A stretch of 64,000 nucleotides of DNA from an uncultured Prevotellaceae bacterium (GCA_900318205.1 ONJS01000010.1:20933-84932), one strand, 5' to 3'; numbered from the stretch's first letter, positions 26,780-36,678 are shown. Notes: generated by a model from the sequence alone, not told the origin. Program-made: numbers and translations.

Positions 26780-28684
26780 TAGGGCACTTTGAGGCGGGAC
26801 GTTGATTTTTCCGTCGGCAATGACGGTGTTGATGCCGCCATTGGGGGTGCAGGAGGTTTTGTAGCAGACGATGGTGTAGTTGCCGTTGGGGACCTCTATC
26901 GAGCGTGCAATCTTATTGGCATTGAATGCAACATAGATATCTCCCCACTTTTCGCCGGGCACGTTGCGGCCGTTGATATGGAACGCTACGAGGTTCTGCT
27001 TAATGGGCAGGAAATGAAGGTTTTCACGCACCATGTCGGCACTGCCCATGTGGAAGGCGGGATGTGCCTTGCGCATGGCTATCAGGTTGCTGTAGTATTC
27101 CATCACTTGCGGGTAACGCTTCAGGTTATCCCAGTCCAGATGATTGATTTCATCAGGGCTCTCATAACTGTTGTGCACACCCTTCTTGTCGCGCAGCATC
27201 TCCTCGCCGCTGAGCAGGAACGGTACACCCTGAGAGGTCATCACGACAGTCTGTGCCAGCAGGTCGAGGCGGATGAGCTCGTCCTCGGTAATCTTGGGGA
27301 TGCTGGTCTTGAGGCGATCCACGAGGCACATGTCGTCGTGACAGCTCACGTAGGCTATCATCTGGGTTGGCTCGGTGGCATAGGGTGCCTTGCTGTAGTT
27401 GACCTTGCTATAGTCCACATCAGGGTGCTGGATGGCACCCACAATGCCAAACTTGATGCTCTCTTCGTTGCCGCGGATTCCACCCAGGAAAGCAGCCTTC
27501 TTGTTGCTGTCCCACGGACCGCGCAGCGCATCGCGCATCTCGTCGCTGAAGGCTGCAATACCCGGCAGATAACTGATGTTGGCCTTCATGGCCAACTTGT
27601 TCTCTGGCAGGGCGCATGCCCCAGCACTCCATCCTTCACCATAGATGAAGATGTCGCTGGGCACAGCCTTGCGGATGGCGTTCATCGTCTCAATGTCGTG
27701 CACGCCCATCAGGTCGAAGCGGAAGCCGTCGATGTGGTATTCATCAACCCAATACTTCACACTCTCGATCATGAACTGGCGCATGCTTTCGCGCTCGCTT
27801 GCCGTCTCGTTGCCGCAACCGCTGCCGTTGCTGTAGGAGCCGTCAGCGCTCTTGCGGTAGTAATAGTCGGGACGTGTGAGCTGGAAGTTGCTCCCATCAA
27901 TGTTCCAGGTGTGGTTATAGACCACATCGAGGATAACCTTGATGCCAGCCTTGTGAAGGGCCTGCACCATCTGCTTGAACTCGTTGACGCGCACCTCGGG
28001 CTTGTAAGGGTCAGTCGAGTAACCGCCCTCGGGCACATTGTAGTTCACGGGATCGTAACCCCAGTTGTACTGCGGCACGTTCAGGCGTGTCTCATCGACA
28101 GAGGCATAGTCAAACGACGGCAGGATGTGAATGGCATTCACGCCCAGCGCCTTCAGGTGCTCAATGGCTTTAGGCTCGGTCAAAGCAAGGAACTTGCCCT
28201 TGTTCTTGATGCCGCTGGATGCATCGATAGAGAAGTCGCGATGGTGCATCTCATAGATGATCAGGTCCTTGGGGGCGATGGCGGGACGCACGTCGGCATC
28301 CCATCCCTGCGGATTGGTCTGGGCCATGTCGATGATGGCGCCGCGGTTGCCGTTCACGCCGACTGCGGTTGCCCACACGCCAGCGCACTCGCCACGGAAT
28401 TTACCGCCATAATTCACGTCAAACGTGTAGAACTTGCCCTTGAGGTCTCCCTTGACGGTCGCCTGCCACAGATTGGCTTGGGATTTAGTCATCTTGACGG
28501 TCTTGGTCGCTTTCCCGCCCACACCGTCATCATAGATGCGCAAGGTCACCTGCTGGGCGTCCTCGTTGGTCTCTACCGAAAAGGTGCTCTCACCAGGGGC
28601 ATAAGCTACCCTGGTGTGAGCACTGATGGCCTGCGGTAAGATGAATGTCATGATTATCGCTACCAGTAAAGTGAGATGTTTCAT
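26765..28684 (-). CDS. pulA: Type I pullulanase (GH13 with CBM48-like domain)
   Basis: Debranching enzyme that hydrolyses alpha-1,6 bonds in pullulan and branched maltodextrins. The 639-residue protein has a signal peptide (about 1-22) and is therefore periplasmic or surface-exposed. A CBM48-like domain (about 25-120) precedes the barrel. The diagnostic YNWGYDP is at 206-212; DVVYNH follows at 253-258, GFRFDLMGV holds nucleophile Asp324, IYGEGW holds Glu350, and VSCHDD is region IV. Its start overlaps the malQ stop by 4 bp (28681-28684), implying translational coupling. It is the last gene of the transporter-malQ-pulA operon. The stop codon lies inside a 26-bp palindrome. Confidence 0.93.
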   Translation of the reverse strand: MKHLTLLVAIIMTFILPQAISAHTRVAYAPGESTFSVETNEDAQQVTLRIYDDGVGGKATKTVKMTKSQANLWQATVKGDLKGKFYTFDVNYGGKFRGECAGVWATAVGVNGNRGAIIDMAQTNPQGWDADVRPAIAPKDLIIYEMHHRDFSIDASSGIKNKGKFLALTEPKAIEHLKALGVNAIHILPSFDYASVDETRLNVPQYNWGYDPVNYNVPEGGYSTDPYKPEVRVNEFKQMVQALHKAGIKVILDVVYNHTWNIDGSNFQLTRPDYYYRKSADGSYSNGSGCGNETASERESMRQFMIESVKYWVDEYHIDGFRFDLMGVHDIETMNAIRKAVPSDIFIYGEGWSAGACALPENKLAMKANISYLPGIAAFSDEMRDALRGPWDSNKKAAFLGGIRGNEESIKFGIVGAIQHPDVDYSKVNYSKAPYATEPTQMIAYVSCHDDMCLVDRLKTSIPKITEDELIRLDLLAQTVVMTSQGVPFLLSGEEMLRDKKGVHNSYESPDEINHLDWDNLKRYPQVMEYYSNLIAMRKAHPAFHMGSADMVRENLHFLPIKQNLVAFHINGRNVPGEKWGDIYVAFNANKIARSIEVPNGNYTIVCYKTSCTPNGGINTVIADGKINVPPQSALILHN

Positions 28685-31365
28685 TGTCTTCCGCTTTGAT
28701 TGATGAGTTCTTTCACGTGGCTGTTGAATTCGTTGGAATTCATCAGCTGCTCAATGGTCATGTGCATGCGGTAGCGCCAGTAGTGGCGGGGATTGGCGGG
28801 GATGTTGATGCGCTCGGCATCGGCATCCTCCAGACGCATCTTCTCGTCGATGGCGAGCCAATCCTGCAACGACAGCAGGCACAGCATTGACGGACAGTTG
28901 AGGTGGGCACGCACAATCTCGTCAGCGAGCCAGCCGGGCAGCGGATGGGGCGCAGCGTCATTGTGCCATAGTGATGTGTTATAATACTCCTGTGTGCGGT
29001 CCCAATCCTCTTCCCACCATTGCCTCAACGTGGGCATGTCATGGGTCGAGATGGTAGCGACGCTACGGTAGGGATTGGAATTCAGGTTGCCGAACTTGAT
29101 GTGATTGTCCTTGGGCATCGATTGGATTTCGAGGCTCAGGATGCGCAATTCGTTCATCACCCATGCCACGCAGTCGGGCACCATGCCCAAGTCCTCGGCG
29201 CATACGAGCATGCGAGTTGCCTGCACCAGTTTGGGCAACTTCTTCATGGCCTCGTGATACCAGAAGTCGTTGTTGCGGTGGTAGAAGTACTCGTTGTACA
29301 GCTTGTTGAAGGCGGCCTTGTCGTTATCGTAGAGTGCCTCGTAGATAAAGTCAAATTGTACCGAGATGCGCGGATGGAACAGGGCCGGATTCTTGCGGTC
29401 GCGCACGAACAGCACGTCACTGATCAGGGCATACAGGCCGTCGCGCAGCCAGATGTCATCGTCACTCTCCTTGCCCTGGAAAGCGGCTTCAATCTTGCGC
29501 TGGGTGTCGTATTCGGGCTTCATGCGGTAGATGTCGTCATGCACACGCTCAACGTATTTCTCACGCACGGTGTCAGCCAGCCTGCCGAAGATGCGGTCCA
29601 GTACCCAATCGGCAATGAACGGCTTGGTCATCAGTTCTTCCTGGAAATTGAGGCCATAGCTGCGGATTTCCTGAGCGCTCATACCCAGCGAGGGCGAGAA
29701 CTGTCCCAGCAGACCATGAACGGCATCAATGGGGATTTCCCAAATGCGGAAGAATCCCAGCACGTGGTCTATGCGGTAGGCGTCAAAGTATTGAGCCATC
29801 TTGCGGAAACGTTTTACCCACCACTGGCAGCCGTCGGCGAGCATCACATCCCAGTTATAGGTCGGGAAGCCCCAATTCTGGCCGTTGGTCGAGAAAGCAT
29901 CGGGTGGAGCACCGGCCTGGCCGTTGAGGTTGAAGTATTTGGGCTCTACCCAAGCTTCCACACTGTCACGGCTGATGCCGATGGGGATATCACCCTTGAG
30001 GATGACATGCTTGCTCTGGGCATACTTGTGGGCACTGCGCATCTGCTTGTCAAGGAAGTACTGGATGAAGTACCACAGGCTCACTTCCTTGAAGGCCTTG
30101 GTGCGGGGATTGGCCATTGCTACACGCTCTTCGTCGGTGAGAACATGGTGGCTGGGCCAGCGTGAGAATGATGCTGTGCCATACTCGTCACGGAAGTGGC
30201 AGAATGCGGCATAGGGTATCAACCAATCCTTATTGGAGGTGAAGAACTCCTTGAACTCGTCGCTCTTGAGCACCTTTTCACCTTCCTGCTTGAACAGCAG
30301 GGTCATGTATTCCCGCTTGGCGTTGTTCACGCGCTCATAGTCGATCTGCGGTAGGGCATTGAGTTCCTTGCGCAGCTTTTCAAACTCTGCCATGCGCTTC
30401 TTGTCCTCAAGTTTGGGCAGTTGACGCATGTCGAGGTACTGCGGGTGCAGGGCATAGATGCTGATGCTGTTGTAAGGATAGCTGTCACTCCAGGTGTGGG
30501 TGATTGTAGTGTCGTTGATGGGCAATACCTGCAATGCACGCTGGCCGGTGTTGGCCACCCAGTCAATCATCAGCTTCAAGTCGCCGAAGTCACCCACACC
30601 GAAGCTGCCCTCGCTGCGCAGCGAGAAGATGGGCACCACAGTGCCCGCCAGCTTGGCGGGATAGAGGGGGAAGTAGGCCTGCTGCAGTTCATAGACGATG
30701 TGCTCACCCTCTTTCAGTACGGGAAGTAACACGGTGCGGTTATCACCGGTCTCCCAGATGGTCGGTTTGCCTTTTTCGGCCATGATGACGAACTTGAACT
30801 CGACAAAGGCCTTCTTGAAGGCGGCGCCATCAAGCGCGATGACCCACTCGTTATGGTTGTGCTCGGTCATCTTGAGGGCTTTGGTCTCATCCCAATCGCC
30901 CAAAGTGGGTTCATTACCCACGATGCCCAGGACCTCGCCGGTGCGCAATTGGGGTGCGCGTACCTTTACCTGTATGATGGTGGTGAACTTGCTCTTGGGC
31001 AGCGCCTGCTGTTTGCGCAGTGCGACACAGTCGGTAAATGCCGAGCTGTACAGGTAGCTGTCGTCAGGCATGTCATTCCAGTGGTCATAGGTGATGTATT
31101 TCGTGGCCTTGGCGGCATTCAGGTCCAGGCGGTGAGGGATGACAATCCACTCGTGGCGCAGTTCCTTGCCCTCGCGCTCCACACTGTAGTAATAATTGAT
31201 GTAGCCAGCCTTGGCAGGAACATCCAGATCACATTTCCATGTCTTGTCACTTGCGGGCTTCATGGCATGGCTTGCCACTTTCTCGCCCGAGGTGTTATCG
31301 ATGATATTGAGTACCAGGTTCTCGCCGTAAACGGTGCTGTACTCCAGATTAAATCTGACTTTCAT
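28681..31365 (-). CDS. malQ: 4-alpha-glucanotransferase (amylomaltase, GH77) with two CBM20-like domains
   Basis: Cytosolic disproportionating enzyme that transfers glucan chains between maltodextrins and releases glucose. The 894 residues are long for MalQ because of two N-terminal starch-binding CBM20-like domains (about 1-90 and 128-225; the second has VKVRAPQLRTGEVLGIVGNE and TLGDW), the plant DPE2-like layout common in Bacteroidota. The GH77 part (about 245-885) shows the catalytic YRIDHVLGFFRIWEIP (Asp nucleophile), CAEDLGMVPDCV (Glu) and STHDMPTLRQWW. No signal peptide is present. It is placed between the sugar transporter (28 bp upstream) and pulA (4-bp overlap). Confidence 0.95.
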   Translation of the reverse strand: MKVRFNLEYSTVYGENLVLNIIDNTSGEKVASHAMKPASDKTWKCDLDVPAKAGYINYYYSVEREGKELRHEWIVIPHRLDLNAAKATKYITYDHWNDMPDDSYLYSSAFTDCVALRKQQALPKSKFTTIIQVKVRAPQLRTGEVLGIVGNEPTLGDWDETKALKMTEHNHNEWVIALDGAAFKKAFVEFKFVIMAEKGKPTIWETGDNRTVLLPVLKEGEHIVYELQQAYFPLYPAKLAGTVVPIFSLRSEGSFGVGDFGDLKLMIDWVANTGQRALQVLPINDTTITHTWSDSYPYNSISIYALHPQYLDMRQLPKLEDKKRMAEFEKLRKELNALPQIDYERVNNAKREYMTLLFKQEGEKVLKSDEFKEFFTSNKDWLIPYAAFCHFRDEYGTASFSRWPSHHVLTDEERVAMANPRTKAFKEVSLWYFIQYFLDKQMRSAHKYAQSKHVILKGDIPIGISRDSVEAWVEPKYFNLNGQAGAPPDAFSTNGQNWGFPTYNWDVMLADGCQWWVKRFRKMAQYFDAYRIDHVLGFFRIWEIPIDAVHGLLGQFSPSLGMSAQEIRSYGLNFQEELMTKPFIADWVLDRIFGRLADTVREKYVERVHDDIYRMKPEYDTQRKIEAAFQGKESDDDIWLRDGLYALISDVLFVRDRKNPALFHPRISVQFDFIYEALYDNDKAAFNKLYNEYFYHRNNDFWYHEAMKKLPKLVQATRMLVCAEDLGMVPDCVAWVMNELRILSLEIQSMPKDNHIKFGNLNSNPYRSVATISTHDMPTLRQWWEEDWDRTQEYYNTSLWHNDAAPHPLPGWLADEIVRAHLNCPSMLCLLSLQDWLAIDEKMRLEDADAERINIPANPRHYWRYRMHMTIEQLMNSNEFNSHVKELINQSGRQ

Positions 31366-31393
31366 GATTTTTTATAGTTATTAGTTTTTGGGT

Positions 31394-32722
31394 TTATTTA
31401 CGCTTCTTCTCTTCGATGATGAATACGCAGGCGGCGCCGACAGCCAGCAGGATACCTGCCAACAGCAGCATGTTGCCTTGTATACTGTTCATCAGCTTCA
31501 ACAGCACGCCACCCAGGGCTGCAGCAATAATCTGCGGCACGCAGATGGTGCAGTTGAACAGGCCAAGTGCCGTACCCATGCGGCTACTGCCCTCAAAGGC
31601 GTTGGTCACCATGGTGAAAGGCATGGCGAGCATGGCAGCCCATGCGAAACCAATGAGGAAGTAGGGTACAAACAGCATGTACTGGTTATGGATAAAGGGT
31701 ACCATGGCAAAGCCGATACCACCGATGACGAGGCTCAACGCATAAGCCACCTTGATGTTCTTGAACTGCGGCAAAACGACTGCCCACAGCACACTGCCGA
31801 TGGCCTGAACGGCAAACAGGATGCCCACCCAGTTGCCCGCCAGCTGATAACCCTCGCTGGCTGCGTCGGTGGTGCCCCAAACGGTGTCGGCGATGGTGCC
31901 GTTGGTGTAGGTCCACATGTACATGAAGGCTGCCCAGCAGAAGAATTGCACCAGACCAACTTCAAAGAAGACCTTGATGGCGTGGGACTTCTGGCTCTGA
32001 CTCATCTCGGTTGAGGCTTGCTGGTTGCCTGCACCTTCAGCATTGGCGGCGGCATTGAACTCTGCCATCTGTTGCGGGGTGTACTCCTTCACATTGCTGA
32101 TGGTGTAGATGACACACAGAATGAGGATGGCAGCTCCCACATAGAAGGACCACTTCACGCTGTCGGGGACAACACCCTCAGGGGCAATGTTTGCAATGCC
32201 GATGGCCGTGAACAGGAACGGGAAGATGTAACCTACAAGCGAACCTGCGTTGCATAGGAAGGACTGGATACTGTAGGCTTTGGCCTTCTGTTTCTCGTTG
32301 ACCATGTCACCCACCATCATCTTGAAGGGCTGCATCGCCATATTGATGCTGGTGTCAAGGAACATGAGGGCAATCAGACCAAAGGTCATGGCTCCTGCAA
32401 TGGTCAAACCGAGTGAACCGGCGTTAGGCAACAGGCACATCACGATGACTGCGGCCAGCGCTCCAATCAGCAGATAGGGGATACGGCGGCCCCAGCGGCC
32501 CAGCCAAGTCTTGTCACTGAAGTAGCCCACCAGAGGCTGCACTACCATACCCATGAGCGGCGGCAAAATCCAAAAGTAACTCAGGTTGTGGGGGTCGGCA
32601 CCTAAAGTCGCAAAGATGCGGCTGATGTTGGCACTCTGTAGCGCGTAGGCAATCTGTACCCCGAAAAAACCGAAGCTGATGTTCCACAGCTGGTTAAATT
32701 TTAAATCCGGTTTAGTCTTCAT
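31394..32722 (-). CDS. MFS sugar transporter (SLC45/GPH-like), probable maltose/maltodextrin importer
   Basis: A 442-residue inner-membrane protein with about 12 hydrophobic helices. The N-terminus KPDLKFNQLWNISFGFFGVQIAYALQ and the loop PLVGYFSDKTWLGRWGRRIPY (between helices 2 and 3) match SLC45-type sucrose/maltose symporters. A long hydrophilic Gln/Glu-rich loop (about 205-245) separates the halves. It heads the operon with malQ and pulA and follows a LacI-type operator at 32844, so import of maltose or short maltodextrins is a strong inference. Confidence 0.88.
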   Translation of the reverse strand: MKTKPDLKFNQLWNISFGFFGVQIAYALQSANISRIFATLGADPHNLSYFWILPPLMGMVVQPLVGYFSDKTWLGRWGRRIPYLLIGALAAVIVMCLLPNAGSLGLTIAGAMTFGLIALMFLDTSINMAMQPFKMMVGDMVNEKQKAKAYSIQSFLCNAGSLVGYIFPFLFTAIGIANIAPEGVVPDSVKWSFYVGAAILILCVIYTISNVKEYTPQQMAEFNAAANAEGAGNQQASTEMSQSQKSHAIKVFFEVGLVQFFCWAAFMYMWTYTNGTIADTVWGTTDAASEGYQLAGNWVGILFAVQAIGSVLWAVVLPQFKNIKVAYALSLVIGGIGFAMVPFIHNQYMLFVPYFLIGFAWAAMLAMPFTMVTNAFEGSSRMGTALGLFNCTICVPQIIAAALGGVLLKLMNSIQGNMLLLAGILLAVGAACVFIIEEKKRK

Positions 32723-32780
32723 AATTCTTGTTTTTTGTTATGTTAAGTTATAGTTTCGTTCTAATATGGGTTAACACCTA

Positions 32781-32788
32781 CAAAAATA
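32781..32788 (-). promoter_or_regulatory. -7 box of the transporter-malQ-pulA operon
   Basis: Minus-strand TATTTTTG, identical to the -7 box of the susC operon. No TTTG element is seen at the -33 position. The leader to the ATG at 32722 is about 55 nt. Confidence 0.6.
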
Positions 32789-32843
32789 ACATTTTCTCGC
32801 CCGTTGTTATTATAAATAATGTGCAACAAATCAAAAAAATTAA

Positions 32844-32857
32844 TGCAACCGATTGCA
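32844..32857. promoter_or_regulatory. LacI-type operator 3 (transporter-malQ-pulA operon)
   Basis: TGCAACCGATTGCA, one base from operator 2. It stands 55 bp upstream of the -7 box, the same distance as at the susC operon. Confidence 0.75.
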
Positions 32858-32899
32858 TAAAATCGGCTGCATTGTGGTTGAGTGTCAGCAAGTGAATGC

Positions 32900-33979
32900 T
32901 TAACTACGGCGGAGCAGGCGCGCAACAGGCCTTGTGAACAGGCGGTTAACGCCCCATGCCAGCAGGATGTCGATGGGAAGGATGAGCCAGACGATAAGTC
33001 CCGGCGCCGAGGCTCCCAGCAGATCGGCGGCAACATAGTCATAGACCCGTTGAACACCGATGTGGGCCAGCACGGGTGCCACCCAGTAGTTATAGACCAG
33101 TGCGGCGATGCCTTGAAGCATGAATATCTCGAAACTGATATTTCCGAGCCATTGCAGTGGCTTGGAAGCCAGAATCCTGCCGATAAAACCTTCCCGCTTG
33201 TCATAGAGTATGCAGGTCACCAGGATTACCGCTATGGGAAGCCACCACAGGACCGCATCGCTCCAGGGCAGCAGTGACGGATAACTGCGGAATAACATCA
33301 CTCCAGCCGACAAAACAGCAAGCGAAATGAGTTCTGCGTCAATGCCAGTGGAACTCTTTCCCAACAATTGTATCTTTTTGCTTTCTTGGCAGGCTTGGGC
33401 GAGCGCCATACCGATGACAAAATCAAGGAGTCGTACGGGAGGGAAGACGTAAAGTGCCGTGCGGCCATAGTCGTCGGTCCCTGCCAGAATGAGGATGTCG
33501 ATAATCACTAGCACGCCGATAATCAGCCACTTGATGGGTTGGGGCAGGGGAGTGAACCGCCGGGCCAGCAATGGATAGCACAGGTAGCAGAAGAGCAAGG
33601 TGCTCAGGAACCACGAGAACTTGTTGTAGGAGAAGTAGATGGAATGGGTCAGGGACCAGCTGTGCAGTAACGTGGCGTTGAGTGCAAGTGCCACAGGTTT
33701 AATGGCAAGCATGCCCAGCAGAGCCATCGCGACGAGCCACAATACCAGTGTGAGCCAGTGCAACGGGAACAATTTGGCGGCATGGTTCCATGCAAAGCGA
33801 CGATAGGATTGACCGTCAAGTTGCTCAAACGGGTATTTCCTTGCCATCAGGAATCCGCTGGCCATCAGGAAGAACGTCACGCCAGCCCAGGTCATTTCTT
33901 CAAATGAGGTGGCTCCGACATGAAAGAGCACGATCATCAGCGCGAAGACGGCGCGCCAGCCGTTGATTGTCCGTATCAT
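32900..33979 (-). CDS. Acyltransferase 3 family membrane protein (copy 2)
   Basis: A 359-residue OafA/YrhL-like integral membrane protein with about 10 hydrophobic helices, predicted to O-acylate a glycan at the inner membrane. The N-terminus MIRTINGWRAVFALMIVLFHVG carries the family's helix-1 R and H, and FFLMASGFLMARKYPFE is the second conserved segment. It overlaps the upstream paralogue by 4 bp (33976-33979). The two lie next to an exopolysaccharide cluster, so decoration of that polymer is plausible. Acceptor and acyl group are unknown. Confidence 0.85.
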   Translation of the reverse strand: MIRTINGWRAVFALMIVLFHVGATSFEEMTWAGVTFFLMASGFLMARKYPFEQLDGQSYRRFAWNHAAKLFPLHWLTLVLWLVAMALLGMLAIKPVALALNATLLHSWSLTHSIYFSYNKFSWFLSTLLFCYLCYPLLARRFTPLPQPIKWLIIGVLVIIDILILAGTDDYGRTALYVFPPVRLLDFVIGMALAQACQESKKIQLLGKSSTGIDAELISLAVLSAGVMLFRSYPSLLPWSDAVLWWLPIAVILVTCILYDKREGFIGRILASKPLQWLGNISFEIFMLQGIAALVYNYWVAPVLAHIGVQRVYDYVAADLLGASAPGLIVWLILPIDILLAWGVNRLFTRPVARLLRRS

Positions 33980-35031
33980 TTGTCTGTTGTTGATAATTTG
34001 CGTTGGATGAATTGGTTAACGGGTCGGGTAAAGTAACGGTTGACCACCCATGCCATGGGAATCAACAAGGGCAAGGCAAACCATGCCACCTGGTCATAGA
34101 TGTGCCACCCGAGGTGCCCCGCAATGGGCGATATCACATAGCCGAAAAGACGGAATGCCACAAACTGCAGTACATAGACCTCAAAACTGATGCTCCCCAA
34201 CCACTGCAGCGGCTTGCACATCAATGCCCGGCCGATGGCTCCTTCCTGGCCGCCCAGCCAAGCAAAAGCAAGCAGGATGGCCCCCTGTGGCAGCAGCCAG
34301 ATGATGACGTCTTCCCAGGGACGTATCCATGTGGTGCTCATATTGACGGCAATGACAGCGGCAAGCGACAGCAGGGCGACGGCTTCGATGACGGTAGCCA
34401 TACGGTAACTCACCCGTGGCCACCGTTGCTTGAGGATATGAAACAGGTGTATCAGTCCAAGGCCCACTGTGATGTCAAGCACATGGGAAATCGGGTTGAC
34501 AAAGACCGCTTCGCGCCTGGGGATATCCAAGGGTATCAGGATGGCTCCCAGGATGATAGCCAATACGATGGCCAGCGCCACCTTGTGTCGCAGGCGCCAT
34601 CGTCCCAGCCAGTGCGCCATGAAAGGATAAATCAGGTAGCAGAACAGTAGGGCGCACAGGTACCACGCCACGGGATTGAGCCCATAATGGACGTCATGGA
34701 CCGGTGACCAGGAGTGCAGCAGCATGGCGCTCAATGCGGTGGCTCCCCAGTCAATCTTCTCGCCGGTGAACAGCAACGCCATGGCAATCAGCAAAGCCAA
34801 TCCCAGCCAATGCAAGGGATAGAATCGCATGGCATGAGACAGGGCAAAATGGCGGTATTCACGGGACGTGAGCCGCTCAAACGGATGCCGCATCGCCAAC
34901 AGGAAAGTGCTCGAAATGAAAAAGAACGTCACACCCGACACGGCCACGTTGTAAATCCAGCCCACGCCACAGTGGAACAGTACCACTGCGACCGCCATGA
35001 GTCCGCGCCATGAGTTGATTGTCTTAATCAT
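33976..35031 (-). CDS. Acyltransferase 3 family membrane protein (copy 1)
   Basis: A 351-residue paralogue of the following gene, starting MIKTINSWRGLMAVAVVLFHCG with the same helix-1 motif and VTFFFISSTFLLAMRHPFERL. About 10 membrane helices are visible. The order is copy 1 then copy 2 on the minus strand with an ATGA overlap, so the two are translated together. It is divergent from the flippase gene at 35181. A GC-rich hairpin in its leader (AGCGCC/GGCGCT, 35080-35095) could affect translation. Confidence 0.85.
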   Translation of the reverse strand: MIKTINSWRGLMAVAVVLFHCGVGWIYNVAVSGVTFFFISSTFLLAMRHPFERLTSREYRHFALSHAMRFYPLHWLGLALLIAMALLFTGEKIDWGATALSAMLLHSWSPVHDVHYGLNPVAWYLCALLFCYLIYPFMAHWLGRWRLRHKVALAIVLAIILGAILIPLDIPRREAVFVNPISHVLDITVGLGLIHLFHILKQRWPRVSYRMATVIEAVALLSLAAVIAVNMSTTWIRPWEDVIIWLLPQGAILLAFAWLGGQEGAIGRALMCKPLQWLGSISFEVYVLQFVAFRLFGYVISPIAGHLGWHIYDQVAWFALPLLIPMAWVVNRYFTRPVNQFIQRKLSTTDK

Positions 35032-35106
35032 TTAGTCAAAACTCTTTCAAGTCAACTTTGCCAGTTACTGATGATTATTCAGCGCCATCGGGCGCTCTTT
35101 GTCATG

Positions 35107-35114
35107 CGAAATTA
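35107..35114 (-). promoter_or_regulatory. Possible -7 box of the acyltransferase pair
   Basis: Minus-strand TAATTTCG, one change from consensus, with a TTTG 22 bp further upstream (35137-35140). The match is weak. Confidence 0.35.
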
Positions 35115-35156
35115 CAAACATTTGTTCAAAGAACGCCAAAAAACACAAATATTTTG

Positions 35157-35164
35157 TAATTTTG
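35157..35164 (+). promoter_or_regulatory. -7 box of the exopolysaccharide operon
   Basis: TAATTTTG followed by CACCCG, the same string as at ddl. It lies 17 bp before the ATG at 35181, giving a short leader of roughly 10 nt. Confidence 0.6.
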
Positions 35165-35180
35165 CACCCGCTAAATAAGA

Positions 35181-36629
35181 ATGGAGAGCAACCAAAACAA
35201 TAATATATCCACTAACCGAGGTTCTAAGTTCTTGAAGGACATCGGTATTTATGCCATCGGCAATATCGGCTCCAAGGTCATCACGTTCTTGATGGTGCCC
35301 TTGTACACCTATTTTGTGCACGATACCTCCGACTTTGGCTACTATGATGTGTGCCTGACGGTATGCTTCCTGCTCATGCCATTCTTGACCCTGCAGTTGC
35401 GTGACGGCGCTTTCAGGTTCTTGCTCGACTGTGACGACGAGACGCGCAGGCAGCGCATCGTCACCTTTGTCAGCCGCACCATGCTTTCCACGATGTCGCT
35501 TGCCGTATTGGTGACCATTGTCTTGGCTTTGACGACCCATATCGCTTACCTCGGTTACGTGCTGGCATTGCTGATAGCCATGTCGTTACAGGAGGTCTTT
35601 TCTCAGGTGTTCCGTGGATTGGGCAACAACCGCGCCTTTGTCATGGTGGGCATCTTGTCGGCCTTTGGCATCGGCTTGTTCAGTGTCCTCTTTGTCGCAG
35701 GCCTGAATTGGGGCATCAAGGGTATATTCATGGCTAACATTCTGGCGCGTGTGATAGCCCTGGCGATTGTTGAAATGCGTGTGCGCTTGATTGTCCGTAA
35801 CACGCGATGGGGACTCAGTTCGCGCGAGGTGGGGCGAGCAATCCTCCGTTTCACGTTGCCGTTGCTGCCCGGTTCGATATGCTGGTGGATTACCGGTAGC
35901 AGTGAGCCGCTGTTTATCAAGCACTTTATCGGTCTTGAAGTCAATGGTGTATATGCTGTTGCCATGCGCTTCACGGGCATCATCAGCACACTGGCCATCA
36001 TCTTCTATCAGGCATGGCAGGAAACCGCTATCTTACAGTACAATAGTCCCGACCGTGACCGTTTCTTCTCCAAGATGTTCAACGGATACATTTTCTTGCT
36101 GGCGACGATACTGGTGGGCTATGTGTTCATGCTCAAGGTCAATTACTGGTGGCTTGTTGCCGATGAGTACCGCTCGAGCATCATCTTCATTTATCCCCTC
36201 GGCGTGTCGGCGGTGATTTTTGCTGTCGCCGCATTCTTTGACATGGGTTATCAGTGTGCCAAGGATACCAAGCGCACGCTGCCTGCCATCGTGCTTGCCG
36301 CCGTGGTCAATGTGGTGCTCAATCTCACGCTCATCAGGCTGATTGGCATCTATGGCGTGATCATTGCCCAGTTGGTGACCTATATTGTGCTGGTGGTCTA
36401 TCGTTGGCATGACATGAAGCGATACTTCGTCTTGAAAATTGATGTACGCGTTATTGTGCCCGTGGCTGTCATCTTGGTGAGTGCCCTGCCGTTCTATTTC
36501 AGCTCCAACTATTGGTATGACATCACCTTTATGCTGTTGGCACTGGTGATTATTGCATGGAGCAGTAACCGCGAGATGCGTGAGATGCTGCTGTCAAAAA
36601 TCCTCAAAAAACACAGGGATACAAAATAA
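35181..36629 (+). CDS. Wzx-like polysaccharide flippase (MATE/MOP superfamily)
   Basis: A 482-residue inner-membrane protein with about 14 hydrophobic helices that would flip lipid-linked repeat units to the periplasmic face. The N-terminal FLKDIGIYAIGNIGSKVITFLMVPLYTYFV is typical of oligosaccharide flippases. It is the first gene of the exopolysaccharide cluster and is followed by export, kinase, polymerase and glycosyltransferase genes. The C-terminal tail is short and basic. Flippase function is inferred from fold and context. Confidence 0.88.
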   Translation: MESNQNNNISTNRGSKFLKDIGIYAIGNIGSKVITFLMVPLYTYFVHDTSDFGYYDVCLTVCFLLMPFLTLQLRDGAFRFLLDCDDETRRQRIVTFVSRTMLSTMSLAVLVTIVLALTTHIAYLGYVLALLIAMSLQEVFSQVFRGLGNNRAFVMVGILSAFGIGLFSVLFVAGLNWGIKGIFMANILARVIALAIVEMRVRLIVRNTRWGLSSREVGRAILRFTLPLLPGSICWWITGSSEPLFIKHFIGLEVNGVYAVAMRFTGIISTLAIIFYQAWQETAILQYNSPDRDRFFSKMFNGYIFLLATILVGYVFMLKVNYWWLVADEYRSSIIFIYPLGVSAVIFAVAAFFDMGYQCAKDTKRTLPAIVLAAVVNVVLNLTLIRLIGIYGVIIAQLVTYIVLVVYRWHDMKRYFVLKIDVRVIVPVAVILVSALPFYFSSNYWYDITFMLLALVIIAWSSNREMREMLLSKILKKHRDTK

Positions 36630-36678
36630 ATCCCCGCTATCCTCGTTTATAGGGTAAAAACAATATTGTTATACCGTT

